This document shows, piece after piece, positions 42,057-54,299 of a stretch of 64,000 nt of DNA. The notes beneath the pieces are model-generated. The model saw nothing but the letters and a program-made list of their open reading frames with translations. It searched no databases and was not told the DNA's origin. The position numbers were made by a program, and so were the translations under genes. How positions within the stretch are numbered: position 1 is the stretch's first letter; every line of letters begins with the position of its first letter. Source of the DNA: Hysterangium stoloniferum (lineage: Eukaryota > Basidiomycota > Agaricomycetes > Hysterangiales > Hysterangiaceae); the NCBI GenBank assembly GCA_015178975.1, contig WHVD01000027.1:558001-622000 (forward strand), given 5' to 3'.

Positions 42057-45000
42057 TTATCTCAGTGTCGTATCAGTGTCTACTTTGCCATCTGCGTTCT
42101 GTGACGAATGTGAAAAGCCAAAACGACCTCCCCACATGGTGCGTTTCCGTTGTTTACTGCCCTCACCAAATTCCTTGTTCCATGTACGCAGAGCAGCTAA
42201 TGTGCCAAGTGACTCTGATGCTGATGGTGATATATCCTTCAACGCCTTCGTGAAGTGTGCCAAATGTAAGATACGTGGATGGTAAGACGATGGATCAGAT
42301 GACAATGGATCAGATGCCGTCGTGGTGCCAGTGTCTTCAATAACCTTTTCACTCGCTGCATCCAATTCATCAGCAGTGGGTTCACTGATAGGTTTTGATT
42401 CGGTGGTCTCATTCCCTGTCTTAGATGGGGTTACCCAGGGCAGCACCACGTGCTCCTTAACAGCATCAAGGGCTGCTGCAACGCACAAATCTAGTATTGT
42501 GATGTCAACAAAGGAAATCTCGAACAGAGAAGTAACGAACGCTTTAGATCTGACCCAGAGAAACTCTCTGTGCGTTTGGCCAAATGATGAAGATCTACAT
42601 CGGGCGATAAAGTTTCGCCTCTTAATAAAATCTTTAGAATTTCTACAACAAATATAGGTGTTACACTTATGCGGACACGGCAGAAATTTGACATACCATA
42701 ACGTTCCTTTTCGCCTGGTAGATCGACCAAGAGACGGCGAGGCAGTCGCCGTAACACAGCGTCATCCAAATCGAAGGGCCTGCCAGAATAATCAGTCTTG
42801 CCGAAGCAAACACTTGAGAGTCTTTCACACACCTATTCGTAGCGCCGATGACGATAACATTTGAGTTACTCGACGTTTTTAAGCCATCCATCTCTTGCAT
42901 AAATTCCGTAATGATACCACGGTGAGCCATTGCGCTACCCGTTTCCCGCCCGGATACACGAGCTCCCAGAAGAGCGTCCAATTCATCAAGAAAGATGACA
43001 CAAGGGGATAAACGTCTAGCTAAGGAGAAAACCGAACGGACAAGTTTCTCGCCTTCACCAACATACTGTAGATAGATAACACATAAAATGAATGTAAGGA
43101 GTGATGAAGTGGCATGCTTACCATATCCATAACGTCGGATGGCTTGATCATTAGCATTCTGGTCCCACTTTCCTTCGCTAATGCACGAACAATCAGAGTC
43201 TTGCCAGTCCCAGGAGGTCCGAAAAGCAATGCGCCAGACATAGCATACTGCTTTAAGATCCCATGTGTAAAAGCTTGCGGATAAAGGAGGGGTAATGAAA
43301 CCATGGTCCGTACAGAATCGATGGTATGTGGAGGTAGATGAACTTGATCAAAGGTCGTAGACAAAGATGCTAGTGAGGTAAGACGGGATATCCTCTACTC
43401 GTTACTGACCGAATACTCACAGGGATCTACAATACAACCCACTAGACGCGTCTCGTGATCGTCTAAGGTGTTGTCACGCTTTACCTTCTCTATCAGCTCA
43501 TCTATCTCGGACTCCTTTTCGTTCTCGCTGTTCTTCACGATCTTTTCCTCGACTGATGGTGTCGAAGACTCTTCAATCCAAACGCGACGACTACTGCGTG
43601 TGTTTCGGTGAGACACCCACGCCGATTGTATGGCAGACCAAGGAATTGGAGTGGGTTCAAGCGACAAAACTCGACTTGTCTTTTCAGTAGCAGCGTTCTC
43701 ACTTAGAGATACGACTACATTTCCCAAGGCGCGGTCTGCAATTTCTTTTACGGATGACCATACTTCCACACGTTGTCCCCACTCATTCCACATATCGTCT
43801 GCGCGGTGAGGCGCCACCTTACTTTCCCCTAGAGCAAGTAGTGTTTTATCTGAAGAACCGCTCGCTTTCTCAGTACAGCCGTCTTCTGTCATGTCGCTGA
43901 TCGCCGCCGCCATTTCTACCACTGCCTTGGTTTCTTCCGCTTGAGGAGGTCCCGACAGGTCCATTTGCGCTGATAAAACGCCCCCGATATTTCCAATAGC
44001 CATGCGTAAAGTCAATTCGTTTATATGACGTCGCCGAGCAATACGACATTCTTTCTCCATCGCTATTGTTCGAACTTTGGGCACAACAACCGAAAGACGA
44101 AAGAAAGAATTATCTTCCTCTTCATTGGAAGACTCAATGGGCCTAGCGGCCAAAAGGCTTGGTCCAAAACCTTGGCTACTTGGTCCAGCAATAAGAAGTC
44201 CCGTACCAGGGAGATGGGATTCCGTGGCTTGATCTGAAATTGCTGGCGATTTGGGTAGCTCCTCGTAAAAGCTGGCATTGCCATTCTCCCAATTTCGAAG
44301 ACGTTCTCGAAGACGTCTTTCACGAGCACTCTGCGCTGGTTCACTTTCGTCCCATGGGTCAGCAGCTTTACCTGCGATTCGACGGCCATAGACACTGGGA
44401 GCACGTGAAGACAGTAGCATGGAAAGTAAACTTGAACGGGTGTCCATGTTACCAGAAGAAGACTGTCGAGGCGGAACGATCGGAGGCGTCATTCCTAATA
44501 CGATGGTAGTAGGGTTGGCGACTGGAGAAGTAGGACGAGAGATGGGACCCTTCCGACGTGCACGTACGGAAGTTACCAGTGATGAAAACCAACTCGCCGC
44601 TGCAGGCGCCAGAGTAGGATAATCCTTGACGTATATTATGCGAGGACGCTTTGAAGTCGACGAGCTATCTTTGCTCTCTTCTCCAGAGGGGGGGGATGGC
44701 ATATTGACAATCTCGTCAAAGAAAGCCTTCGCTTTCGAAGGTGGCATTCTCCCAGTTACGAGGGACCCAGAACGAGATGAGCGAGGGTTTTGAAAGTTTA
44801 GTTGGGAAAAGGGAAACGGTTGCGAGGTGCTAACAATTATTCGCGGAGCATCACTGTCGTCCTCTTCCTCATCCTCCATGCTGTCTTCATCCACGGACAT
44901 AGGAGATGCAGGCGCGGGAAAGGTATGACTGGATAAAGATGAGAAATGAAGAGGATTGTTAGGTAGTTCCACAGCACTTGCAGCTACTTCAAGTCAGGTC

Positions 45001-45634
45001 ACATTCGTAATTTGAGTAACTAATACGTGCCTTTTCCAAATGCACCCCATTCTCCTGCGGCAATCTCAATAGTATCCAGTACAATTACTTCAGCCTTAGT
45101 TTTCCTTGCCAATTCACGAACCGTTTCGTCAATTACATAGTCGCCACCTTCAATAGGACAGTACAGTGCGAGTGTTGGTTCAATTGGGGGTCCATTCGGA
45201 GCACTATATGTAGCTCGATGTTGAGTCTGAGGATGAAGAGTGATTAATAGGTTATTCAAAGCTTCCTGGAGGAGTTCAGGAGGTGGTAGGGATGCTGGTT
45301 GTGGTGTGTGAGTGTCGTCAACTGGCCACAAAATATCTAGGTTAGGCGGTAGGGCCGTTTCGGCTTTTTCTGTAGAACGTTTCATGCGCCCTCTTGGCCT
45401 TGGCCTTGGCTCCTCATTCTCCTCAGGGGGCGAAGATTCGCTAGGAGATGCCGTTGCAGAAGATGCCGTTGCAGAAGATGCATTGCGGGTATGCGTACGA
45501 TTTTTTGCACTTGGTGTGGCGTGGAGGGCTCGTCGTGGTCCTGCAACTAAGGCAGAGCAGGATGTGAAAGCGTTCGAGTATGGATACGATTTCAAGACAT
45601 GTCTGCTGCGATGAAAGAGAGCTCGAGACCTCAT
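42057..45634 (-). CDS. Large AAA ATPase, probably mitochondrial (Msp1/ATAD1-related domain)
   Basis: Exons 45634..45031, 44983..43421, 43369..43122, 43065..42833, 42779..42697, 42642..42541, 42490..42057; 1,088 aa. MRSRALFHRSRHVLKSYPYS is Arg/Ser-rich with no acid, a likely mitochondrial presequence. Some 700 residues of mostly disordered N-terminal sequence follow. The single C-terminal AAA module has Walker A GPPGTGKT (773-780), Walker B VIFLDELDALL, GATNRPFDLDDAVLRRLPRR and the sensor-2 region GSDLKHLC. TFDQVHLPPHTIDSVRTMVSLPL resembles the entry to Msp1-type domains. The role (extraction or quality control of proteins at mitochondria) is inferred. Intron 1 needs a GC-AG donor (45030, GCACGT). 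It lies 92 bp downstream of PIS1 on the same strand and ends 57 bp from NSE1. Confidence 0.85.
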
Positions 45635-45726
45635 AACACGTCGAGGAGTCAAAGAATAGCCGATTATTATAAGCACTATTTTAGCGCCCACGCAGTGGCA
45701 ATAAGGAAGATTGTACTAATATCAAG

Positions 45727-46755
45727 CTAATAAGAGGGATCGCCACTTTTTTCCTTCTCCTCTCTGGCAGCAGCCCTCTCTGCCAAGTCCACACCAACGA
45801 GGATCTTGCTCGCTTTCCACAGCTGGACCACATTAATGATATTTTTAAACAAACAAACAGGGAACGTAACAATAGCCAACAACTGGGCACATGTCACGTT
45901 TGGCAACCATAACGGAAGTTCAAAAGGTAAGGCAGTGTAAGCGCGGAGGCCAATAGGTTGAAAGTCCCACTTCATCAGATACAGTGCAACATAGAACAAC
46001 TCGTTGCCTGCACAGATAAGGAACAGCTTTAACTAAACAGCGATTTCAAGTTATAATCGAATATATATCCAATAATGCTACATACTGGATCATAGTAAAA
46101 GCGCAGTATTTTACTAACATCACTTGTGACGATTTTATGGCTTCTGGAGCCTATAATGAGCGAACTACACGAAAGCGTCATGTAGAGTTATATACAGTAT
46201 TGGAGTCTTGCACTCACCTATACATGTGCATGTAATGACTGCTAAAATCGAGGGTAATAAGGAATTGGAAGAGGGTAGCATATGATGGGTACGCGGAAGA
46301 AAGGAAACATAGTAGACAGGAGGTTGTACAACTGTGGGGAGCGTCAGTTACCGACTCAGCCAATGAACAAGCCACATACCGATCTGTGACCATGTCTAGC
46401 ACTGCGCCGAATTTCGATGTCTGTCCTAACGCTCTAGCGGCATGACCATCCACAGCGTCGAGGAGGCACGAGATGCCATAGAGAAGGGTGCAGTATCTGG
46501 GATGATAACTCATGAAATGTAACGCAAAACCGGCGAGAATAACACGAGTATATCCTGGAAAGTAATAATTCATGTCTTGACATGAATGTAGGATGGAAGA
46601 ACATTAGACCAACCTATCAGGTTAGGGACAAAGAGAAAAACATTTTCAGAGTAAGTCTGTGCAGTTGCGAGATCCAAAGCATGTTTTCCATCGAATACCT
46701 CAATAGATTTGCGCTTTCGCAAGGATTTTCTGGCATTTTTTGAAGCCCCACGCAT
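45727..46755 (-). CDS. PIS1: Phosphatidylinositol synthase (CDP-diacylglycerol-inositol 3-phosphatidyltransferase)
   Basis: Exons 46755..46614, 46554..46380, 46331..46218, 46164..46086, 46032..45727; 271 aa. It makes phosphatidylinositol from CDP-diacylglycerol and inositol. The transferase motif is complete at Asp80-Asp105 (DAVDGHAARALG ... FGAVLDMVTD). Then come FLSSAYPSYATLF, DFSSHYMHMYSSLIIG, FLICAGNELFYVALYL and CLFKNIINVVQLWKAS, all typical of PI synthases. The charged N-terminal extension (KNARKSLRKRKS) is longer than in yeast. PS synthase, which uses the same lipid donor, lies 5.3 kb away on the other strand. Confidence 0.95.
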
Positions 46756-47461
46756 GATGAGAGCTGCCGGTGCCTTTGAGATAAGTTGGGGGCGGAGTTT
46801 AAATCAGCAGCGACTGTCTCGCACTGCTACCCTGGAAAAGCAGTGACTATTAATATGGATCTGCGTGGACATTGGGCATGGGGCAGGTGAGGCGAGCAGA
46901 GGTAAGTGGAAAGGGTGCTCCTTGGATGTACGCTGGAGGTTAGCGATTAAATTGTCGTCGGGACGTAAATAATTCGGTGTTACTTAGGCATGAGTACAAA
47001 TACTCTTTATTAACTCAAATGTCTGTCGATCGGTATATATATGATAGCGATGACTCGAATGGGCTGACTGGAGCTCCTACCTCTGAATGAATGCGAGTCA
47101 CCTTCTGCTAATAAAACAAATTCCTAACGACATCATTACCACATAAAAGTAGCTTCAGCACTGTTCCGCTTCTAGTTTGCCCTTATCAATTCGGGCACCT
47201 TCAACGCGTCCGCTGATCACGTGAGCTGTGACTGCTTCACGCGATTGTCTACCCGGTGGAAAACCTTGTCTTCCCGCTAAACCTCGATTTGGCAGCCGAC
47301 TTGTATGTAGAAATATATAATGCTTCCCTGTCAGCAGCAAGCGCAATCTCTGTAGGTATAGAGATATAGAGATAACGATACGAGTCATGTATTAGGCGCT
47401 CATCTGACCTCTTAAGCAGCCTCCCTAGTTTCACCTTGGCTTTTACTTACCTCTTTCCACA
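46756..47461. other. Divergent promoter region, PIS1 / asparagine synthetase (706 bp)
   Basis: No coding exon seen. It holds three TGACTC-type elements described separately. Confidence 0.5.
47381..47388 (-). promoter_or_regulatory. Gcn4/CpcA-type element upstream of asparagine synthetase
   Basis: CGAGTCAT here reads ATGACTCG on the other strand, the general amino-acid control site, about 75 bp before the ATG. Two more cores occur at 47050..47056 (ATGACTC) and 47095..47100 (GAGTCA). Pattern match only. Confidence 0.4.
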
Positions 47462-49732
47462 ATGTGTGGAATTTTTGCATTGCACGGTCTTGAAAATCCG
47501 GCAGCTTCGCGTTCTAAGGCAATTGCACTGTCGAAACGACTGAGGCACCGTGGTCCAGATTGGTCTGGATGCTATGTCGGACGAAGCAGTATACTCGTAC
47601 ATGAACGGCTTGCTATCGTCGGTGTTGGTGAGTGATTTGTTGTTCATCCTTGCATTTTCGTCAATTTTTTTTCTTGTAATAGATACCGGAGCACAGCCTC
47701 TTTTTAGCGACAACGAGAAGCAAATTCTCGCAGTGAATGGTGAAATATATAACCATGTGGCATTGAGAGCACTGGTGGGACCCGATGCTAAATTCAAGAC
47801 TCATTCTGACTGCGAAGTCATTCTACATCTTGTATGCGACTCATTACCTCTCAAACTTACTCGTTAACTATTTTATTTTTCATTTGAATTTCTAGTATAA
47901 AAAGTTTGACACTGACTTTGTTGGTAAACTAGATGGCATGTTTTCATTTGTGCTGTTGGATGAGTCAGTCCAACCATCTCGTGTTATTGCTGCTAGGGAT
48001 CCCATAGGGATTACTACTTTATACCAAGGGTGGAATTCCAAAACTCCGGGAGTCGTATACTTTGCCTCGGAATTGAAGGCTCTCGTAGACGATTGCGATA
48101 AAATAATTTCGTTCCCTCCAGGTCACATTTACGACAGTCGAATGGACAAAACGGAGCGATATTACAATCCTTCATGGTTCAAAGGAGACGAAGATAACGT
48201 CAACCCCGCCACAGGAGCCGCAGATTTAACCCTCCTGAGAAAAAGTTTGGAGGCTGCTGTGCGAAAACGGCTTATGAGTGAGGTACCCTATGGTGTTCTC
48301 CTAAGCGGTGGCTTGGACAGCAGTTTAATTGCTGCGATTGCTGCACGCGAAACAGAAAGGGTTGCCCATGCTCAATACGAGGCTAGGCAAACCCGGCTTT
48401 CTCAGGCTCAGCTAAGTGGCCCACCAACGCCTACTGAGTCCTTCGTTACAGAGGGCGGTTAGTCTTTCTTTTTCTCTTCCATCTTGATATTTATAGTCTC
48501 TATATAGCAACCATTTCATCATGGCCTCAGCTCCATTCATTTTCGATTGGTTTACGAAACGCCCCGGATCTTCTGGCAGCGAGGAAGGTGGCCGCATATC
48601 TTGGAACTGTACACCATGAGTATGTTTTCACAGTTCAAGAAGGGATCGACGCTATCCCAGATGTCATCTACCATCTGGAAACGTACGATGTGACCACTGT
48701 TCGAGCGAGTACCCCGATGTATCTGCTCAGTCGCAAGATAAAAGCTATAGGGGTAAAAATGGTCTTGAGTGGTGAGGGGAGTGACGAAATATTTGGAGGT
48801 ATGTGGCTTTGTTGCTACTCCTCCGCGCAGCCGACGCAAATGGTCTTTCAGGATACCTTTACTTCCATGCTGCACCAGATGCGAAATCTTTTCATCAGGA
48901 GTGCGTCAAGCGTGTCAAGAATTTGCACACAGCCGATTGTTTGCGTGCTAACAAGTTCGTAAGATGTCCTGTTAATATTTTGTTACCATTGATTTCTATT
49001 TAGGTCAACAATGGCATGGGGATTAGAAGCGCGTGTCCCATTTTTGGATAAATCATTCTTAGAAGTGGCTATGAATGTCGATCCAAAATACAAGATGTTT
49101 AGCAAGGGGGTGGACCAAGAAACCGATGAGGATGGTTGTCCTATAATGGAGAAAGTACATCATTTAATTACATCAAAACCATCATACTAACATGGTACAG
49201 TATATCATACGAAAGGCCTTTGACGTATCCCATGACGGTGAAAAGGTATTTCATTTCTACCCATCTGGCGACATCTGGAATTGATGGTGTGATTACAGCC
49301 TTATCTCCCGCGTTCTATCTTATGGCGGCAGAAGGAACAGTTTTCAGACGGCGTAGGTTATTCATGGATTGATGGGTAAATGCCGATATTTGTTTTTCCT
49401 ATGTGTCCTTGCCTTATCATTTTCGTTTAGAATTAAAGATCATGCAGCGGAAGTTGTCTCTGATGAGGCTTTTGCAAAGCGGAACGAGACTTACCCAATT
49501 GATACACCCGACACAAAGGAAGGCTATTTTATTCGTGAAATTTTTGAAGGCATGGTCTTGTTTTCATCCAGGCGCGCAAGTACTTACTCTTTCTTATATA
49601 GGGCTCTTTCCCTCTGATACGGCTGCTAGAACAGCAGTTCGCTGGATTCCGCGAGGAGACTGGGGATGTTCCTCGGACCCTAGTGGTCGGAGTGTCAGTA
49701 TCCATCAGGCGGCGTATGAAGTTGAAGCATAA
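47462..49732 (+). CDS. ASN1: Asparagine synthetase (glutamine-hydrolysing)
   Basis: Exons 47462..47627, 47683..47831, 47896..48457, 48508..48798, 48852..48954, 49004..49154, 49201..49245, 49299..49375, 49431..49549, 49602..49732; 597 aa. It transfers ammonia from glutamine to an aspartyl-AMP intermediate. Cys2 of MCGIFALHG is the glutaminase nucleophile, so the start is fixed. [19 protein letters not shown] and the P-loop [11 protein letters not shown] (ATP pyrophosphatase) follow, then [18 protein letters not shown] and [13 protein letters not shown]. The C-terminus ([17 protein letters not shown]) is complete. Intron 9 (49550..49601) needs a weak GC donor (GCATGG) to give REIFEGLFPSD. TGACTC-type sites upstream suggest amino-acid starvation control. 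Confidence 0.96.
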
Positions 49733-50105
49733 GAAGAATGTGGTTGATATAAAATATACTAATACATCATGTCTTCTAAGTAAGGTAGAGAGTGAATTCG
49801 TAATGATCGTTCGTTGTCTCGCTGAAGGAAAGGAGAGCCTGAATGAGAAATTGGGTATGAGTTCAGAGTAATGCTTGGCATAACCTCGAAGAGGAAATGT
49901 ATGGTTGTAGACGAAGAAATGATGAGCATAGAGTGAAAAGGAGAGTGAAGAATGGTCACAGAAGCAAGAAAGAAGATAGAGAATGTGTAGTAAATATGAA
50001 AAAAAAAAAAAAACTGGGCATGTAAATGCGAAGGAGTGTGAATAGCGGAACAATCTTGCTACAATTTGTGGTTTAAATGAATCTAAGGACAAGGGGTATG
50101 TATGT
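49733..50105. other. Convergent 3' region (373 bp)
   Basis: It lies between the asparagine synthetase and RhoGEF stops. A 14-A run at about 49999-50013 is present. ORFs here are antisense by-products. Confidence 0.5.
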
Positions 50106-53100
50106 TTAGCAGTTCAGTGAGGGATCCTGGGCCATCATCTGGCGGTAAAGTCCTACGCCCGAATCTTCTGATGGCGCAGGAGATGCCAGTTTTCCTAAAC
50201 GGACTGGCTGGCTGCTGCTACCTTGAGAGAGATTACGGGGGCGCCGATTAGTGGTGGTAGTAGATGTAGATGTAGCACGGGTACTGCCATCCCAAATTGG
50301 CTTCGACGCCGATGTGATAGTCGATTTCGCATCTTCAGTCGACGCCACAGGGGCACGTTTACTTGGCTGCAAGGCAGGCGTCGTAGCCTTGCGGCTCGCA
50401 GGCCGGTTATAGGGCGGCGAATCGGTCGAATGCACCAGGCGTGATCCAAATTTGGCATTGGCAGAAGATTCACGTGAAGTATATGAAGACGGTGCAATGG
50501 TCCTTCCTCGTGTGTTTCCGCGACCGAGTGGCGTTCGGGTTTTGGGAGCATTGATAGCTGGATGGGATAGAGTGACCTTGTCCGCACCCCAGTATGAAAA
50601 GCTCATTTTACTCTTTCGATCAGAATCATCAGAGTCAAAAGCAACATCCTCGTCTTCTTCCAGTTCAACAGGTTGCTTTGGGGTACTGGTGGAAGAAACA
50701 AGGGCGCGCGAACGAGAGATACTAGAAAAGTTAGGTGTTAAATTATGTTGACAAGGGGGTGTTATCCAACTTACTCCTCCATTGAGACTATACCAGTGCG
50801 TGGTTTGACAGCATCTCCTACCATTGCCCAGTTTTCAATTCTAATGAATTTATACATATTTCTAGGCTTCGTGTGTGAGTTCCGCCGGCCAGTTGTGGCA
50901 TATTTGGATTTACCCCCTTGCAAATCGGGCAGCGAGTTAGCTCGCACTCCAGTTGTAGCCGAGACAAGCGGCAGGCTTGTAGTTCCAGTGCGTTGGCAGC
51001 GGAGAACAACATCGTTAAACACAACCAACCATAAGTCCTTTTTTCCGCCCACACCACTTGTGCCACTCGGCTGAAGAACATCGCTGAGACGACGGAATGA
51101 ACTCTTGCCCTTGACATTTTTGTTCGCCGGCGGTGGACTAGATGGCTTTGGTGGTGGCGATGCCGCAAATTCTCGTCCCCCATCCATTACATTAAACATC
51201 TTCTCCTCTACCAACAATCGACTTGGTTTGAAGATGGCCAGCTGTCTAACCTTCTCCAAACCCTCGATGCGAGCGAATACATCTCTGGTTCGGTCACGTT
51301 CTTCCTTTTGGATCTTTTCATCCTCTATGGAGCGGACAATTGTCTCAACTTCTGCGACCATTTGCAGCGTGCTTTCATACTCGAATGTCGATGGATCAGT
51401 ATGAAACAGCAGGTTTTGAAACAACAATGGGTACTTGAGCAGTCGTTGGAAAGGTTTCGACAAAGAGATTGCGAGTCCAGTCTCGCCTTTGTCAGCAGCT
51501 ATTTCTTCTAGACGCTATATCAAGGCGGGCCACATTCACTTTCTTGTTAAGATAGGAGAAATATAAGACAGACCTGCAAATATTTACTAAGCTTAAGCCA
51601 TTCCGCTTCGGTTTGTTTCTTTGGCCTCTTAGTCACACTAGCCAAAGTTAAAGCATCATCAACCTGTTCCAAAGCGCGCTCTAAATGTAACACATATGTG
51701 GCATACTCCCGCAGAATATGCGACTGTGGTAAATGAGACAAGGCATAATTGGCATCGGCATAGCACTCACATTACTAACGAAAACGTCCGCCAGGCTCCG
51801 GACAAGAGGGTATTGTTCATCATAACGTTTCCGCAGTCCCTCGGACAAAACCAGATGACCGTTCAAAATGCCAGACTCTATTACTTCTAGACATTGCCGT
51901 AAATCGTCTGGAAGAAGATGTGGTGCAATTGCGCCTTCTACAGGTGGTCCATTTTGACTCTTCCTGAGTTTACGGATTACACGCTGGGCAGGCGTTGAAG
52001 TAGCTTTGCGGTCCTCTGCTGAGGGACCAACATAGCTCTGGCGACCCAGAGAGGCAGTAGAAGCAGCATGCTGATCTGGTCGGGGCGGAGGCGGTAGAGA
52101 ATGGTGGGAACGGGAAGGAAACGGCATAATTTTACCATTACGAGAGGGCGCCGAGGTATTTCGAGCCCGATAAGGAGATCGGGGATGATTCAATTTTGAT
52201 GATGCTTCATATCCTTTACCAACACGGTCATCCTCTTCATCGGAATCAAGAGAATCTCCGTCAATCACAGGTGTGGTCGAGCCTTGAATATGCGGCGGGC
52301 TTAACGATGGACCTTCAAAAGAAAGCGGGCTTAGAAAGCGGGCAGCGATGGGGAGGCGATCTAGTGATTCGTGGGGCGATGTTGCCTCGTGGCGTGGGAG
52401 GTAATAGTCATCGTCAGGGGGAAGCGTCGGGGTGGCAATTGGAGACGTTGCAAACGGATGAAGCAGAGGATCAATGAAGGTTTCTTTCAATTTAATAATC
52501 TCAGCCACGTAGCGCTCTTCGCTAGCAACGATCTCCCAAAGAACCTCTTGCCGCGTGCGCTCACGCGGACCAAGATTACTAACAAGGTCCTCTTCGGCTG
52601 CCTCGCTCCATGAAGCAGTTGCAAGGATCCTGGAGGTGTTCGCACTTTGAGTTGAATAAGGACTATCTGAGCGAATAGAGGTAGTGTCCATTAAACCACG
52701 CTGCGGTGTTGCTAAGACGCGGGTTGTCGTGGCTCTGCTAGAGAGTAAACCAGGCTTATTGATACTTGATGCAAGATTAGTCTTTGAAGATGTTGCGCCA
52801 GGAGACGAACTGCGGATATCGGCGCCATGTGCGGCCTGTAAACGCGATACGTTGCTCTTGGGCGGTGCATCGGACACCCCTGAACTCGGTTTTCGGTCTG
52901 ACGCATCAGAAGGACGAACCGGGGTGGGAGACGGAGTGGAAGGGGGCGAAAGAAATGCGACTTTCTTTTGAACATCTGCATTGCCGCTACCGTTTACTGG
53001 TGGGCCGCGGTGTTTGGCACGCGAGTTCGTGCCAGGATCGGACGCTGTGTCCAAAGTTGGAGGGAGGTTATTATCTTGGATGGCTGGTAAAGGACGAGAT

Positions 53101-53315
53101 GTATAATCAGGTAAAGGTTTGAGGGAAGGTTGGCTAGCAGAAGAAGGAGGGCGGTGAGATGGTGGTGGCCATTCAGGCAAAGGGGGAAGATTTGGAATAG
53201 TTTTTTCTTTGGTAGCGACTGCGGCGGCGAGAGCATGTGCAGTAGCCGCAGCGCTACCATCCTTGTCTTTGAGGGAGCTAGACCTGTTGAAGGTTCTGTT
53301 AAACAGCGCCTTCAT
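50106..53315 (-). CDS. Rho guanine-nucleotide exchange factor (DH domain, probable PH)
   Basis: Exons 53315..51771, 51723..51574, 51514..50775, 50721..50106; 1,016 aa. The first 250 residues are Pro/Ser-rich. The Dbl-homology domain starts at RTRQEVLWEIVASEERYVAEIIKLKETFIDPLL and is interrupted by a ~170-residue Ser/Pro insert. It resumes with LRQCLEVIESGILNGHLVL, YPLVRSLADVFVS, REYATYV and the conserved SLSKPFQRLLKYPLLFQNLL. The segment after it (LLVEEKMFNVM, KDLWLVVFNDVVLRCQRT) reads as a divergent PH domain. A disordered tail follows. DH proteins load GTP onto Rho/Cdc42 for actin and wall growth. The insert inside DH is the odd part. It diverges from the methyltransferase gene over 154 bp. 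Confidence 0.88.
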
Positions 53316-53469
53316 GAGAGGTGAGCGGGAGACTTTGTGAAGGAGCCGTCGACACGCGCCTATATTGCTACGCCTCGTGTATCACGCGTATGTTGTTTGT
53401 GTATGACCCCGCGCAGACCAGAACAGCTGTATAATTGCATAACATACACATACACACACGCTTCCATAC

Positions 53470-54299
53470 ATGCAACCCGCCCACCTCGTTAAGCACATTC
53501 CTTTACTGCATCTTCCCTTCAGGTCCTCCCAATTCTCCCTGCGGCAATTGGACAATGGTCAGCATAACGGAACAGCCATATGGCTTTCCGGCCAGACTCT
53601 AGCTCTTATTTTACCAGTTCTCGTTTCTAGTAAAGCTAATGGAAAGCGAAAAAGAGCTATCGAGTTAGGCAGCGGGACTGGATTCACGGCGTATGTTCAG
53701 ACGACGATACCATCCTTTTTGTCTCACTTCGCTTTAGTCTTGCATTATGCAGCCTCGGATGGGACATCATCGCCACCGATACGCGTGCAGTGCTGAGCTC
53801 TGTACTTCAGAATAACATCGACGCCAATAAGGCCAACTTACCCTCAGGCTCTGGAATTATCGAAACTCGTGAGCTGGATTGGACAGTCGAACCTGAAAAC
53901 TGGACATGGTCTCATCCCTCTATAATTGCATCCCATGACCATCGCAGAGAGTCTGACTCTGAGTCACTGAGCCCGCTGTTCGACCTCATTCTGACTGCAG
54001 ACACGATTTATAAGACCGAGCTCATTGTGCCGCTGATGCGATCGCTTCATGTGCTCAGCACAACGTCAAATCCGCCGATATACCTAGCTTTGGAACGTCG
54101 TGATCCCATCCTCATCGATAATGCGCTGCAACTGGCCCAAGGCATGTGGTCGTTCTCTGCTCAGCGAGTTTCTTGCAAGAAAATATCAAAAGCGATGCTG
54201 AAAGCTGGGTGTAAATGGGACAAAGGAGAATGGGAGGGAGTTGAGATTTGGCGGCTAGTTTTGCACCATCCTATTGTCTTGGAAGCCACAATATCTTAA
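53470..54299 (+). CDS. Putative S-adenosylmethionine-dependent protein methyltransferase (Methyltransf_16 type)
   Basis: Exons 53470..53690 and 53738..54299; 260 aa. GTAIWLSGQTLALIL precedes the SAM-binding motif I ELGSGTG (residues 65-71). LALCSLGWDIIATD is motif II, LDWTVEPENW follows, and LFDLILTADTIYKTELIVPL is the post-motif with the Asp seen in METTL21/EFM lysine methyltransferases. The length and single-domain build fit fungal enzymes that methylate lysines in translation factors or other proteins. The substrate cannot be read from the sequence. Confidence 0.85.

Noticed and set aside
49529-50092. 187-codon minus-strand ORF rich in Phe/Ser
   Set aside because: It overlaps the last exons of asparagine synthetase on the other strand and looks like translated A/G-rich 3' sequence.
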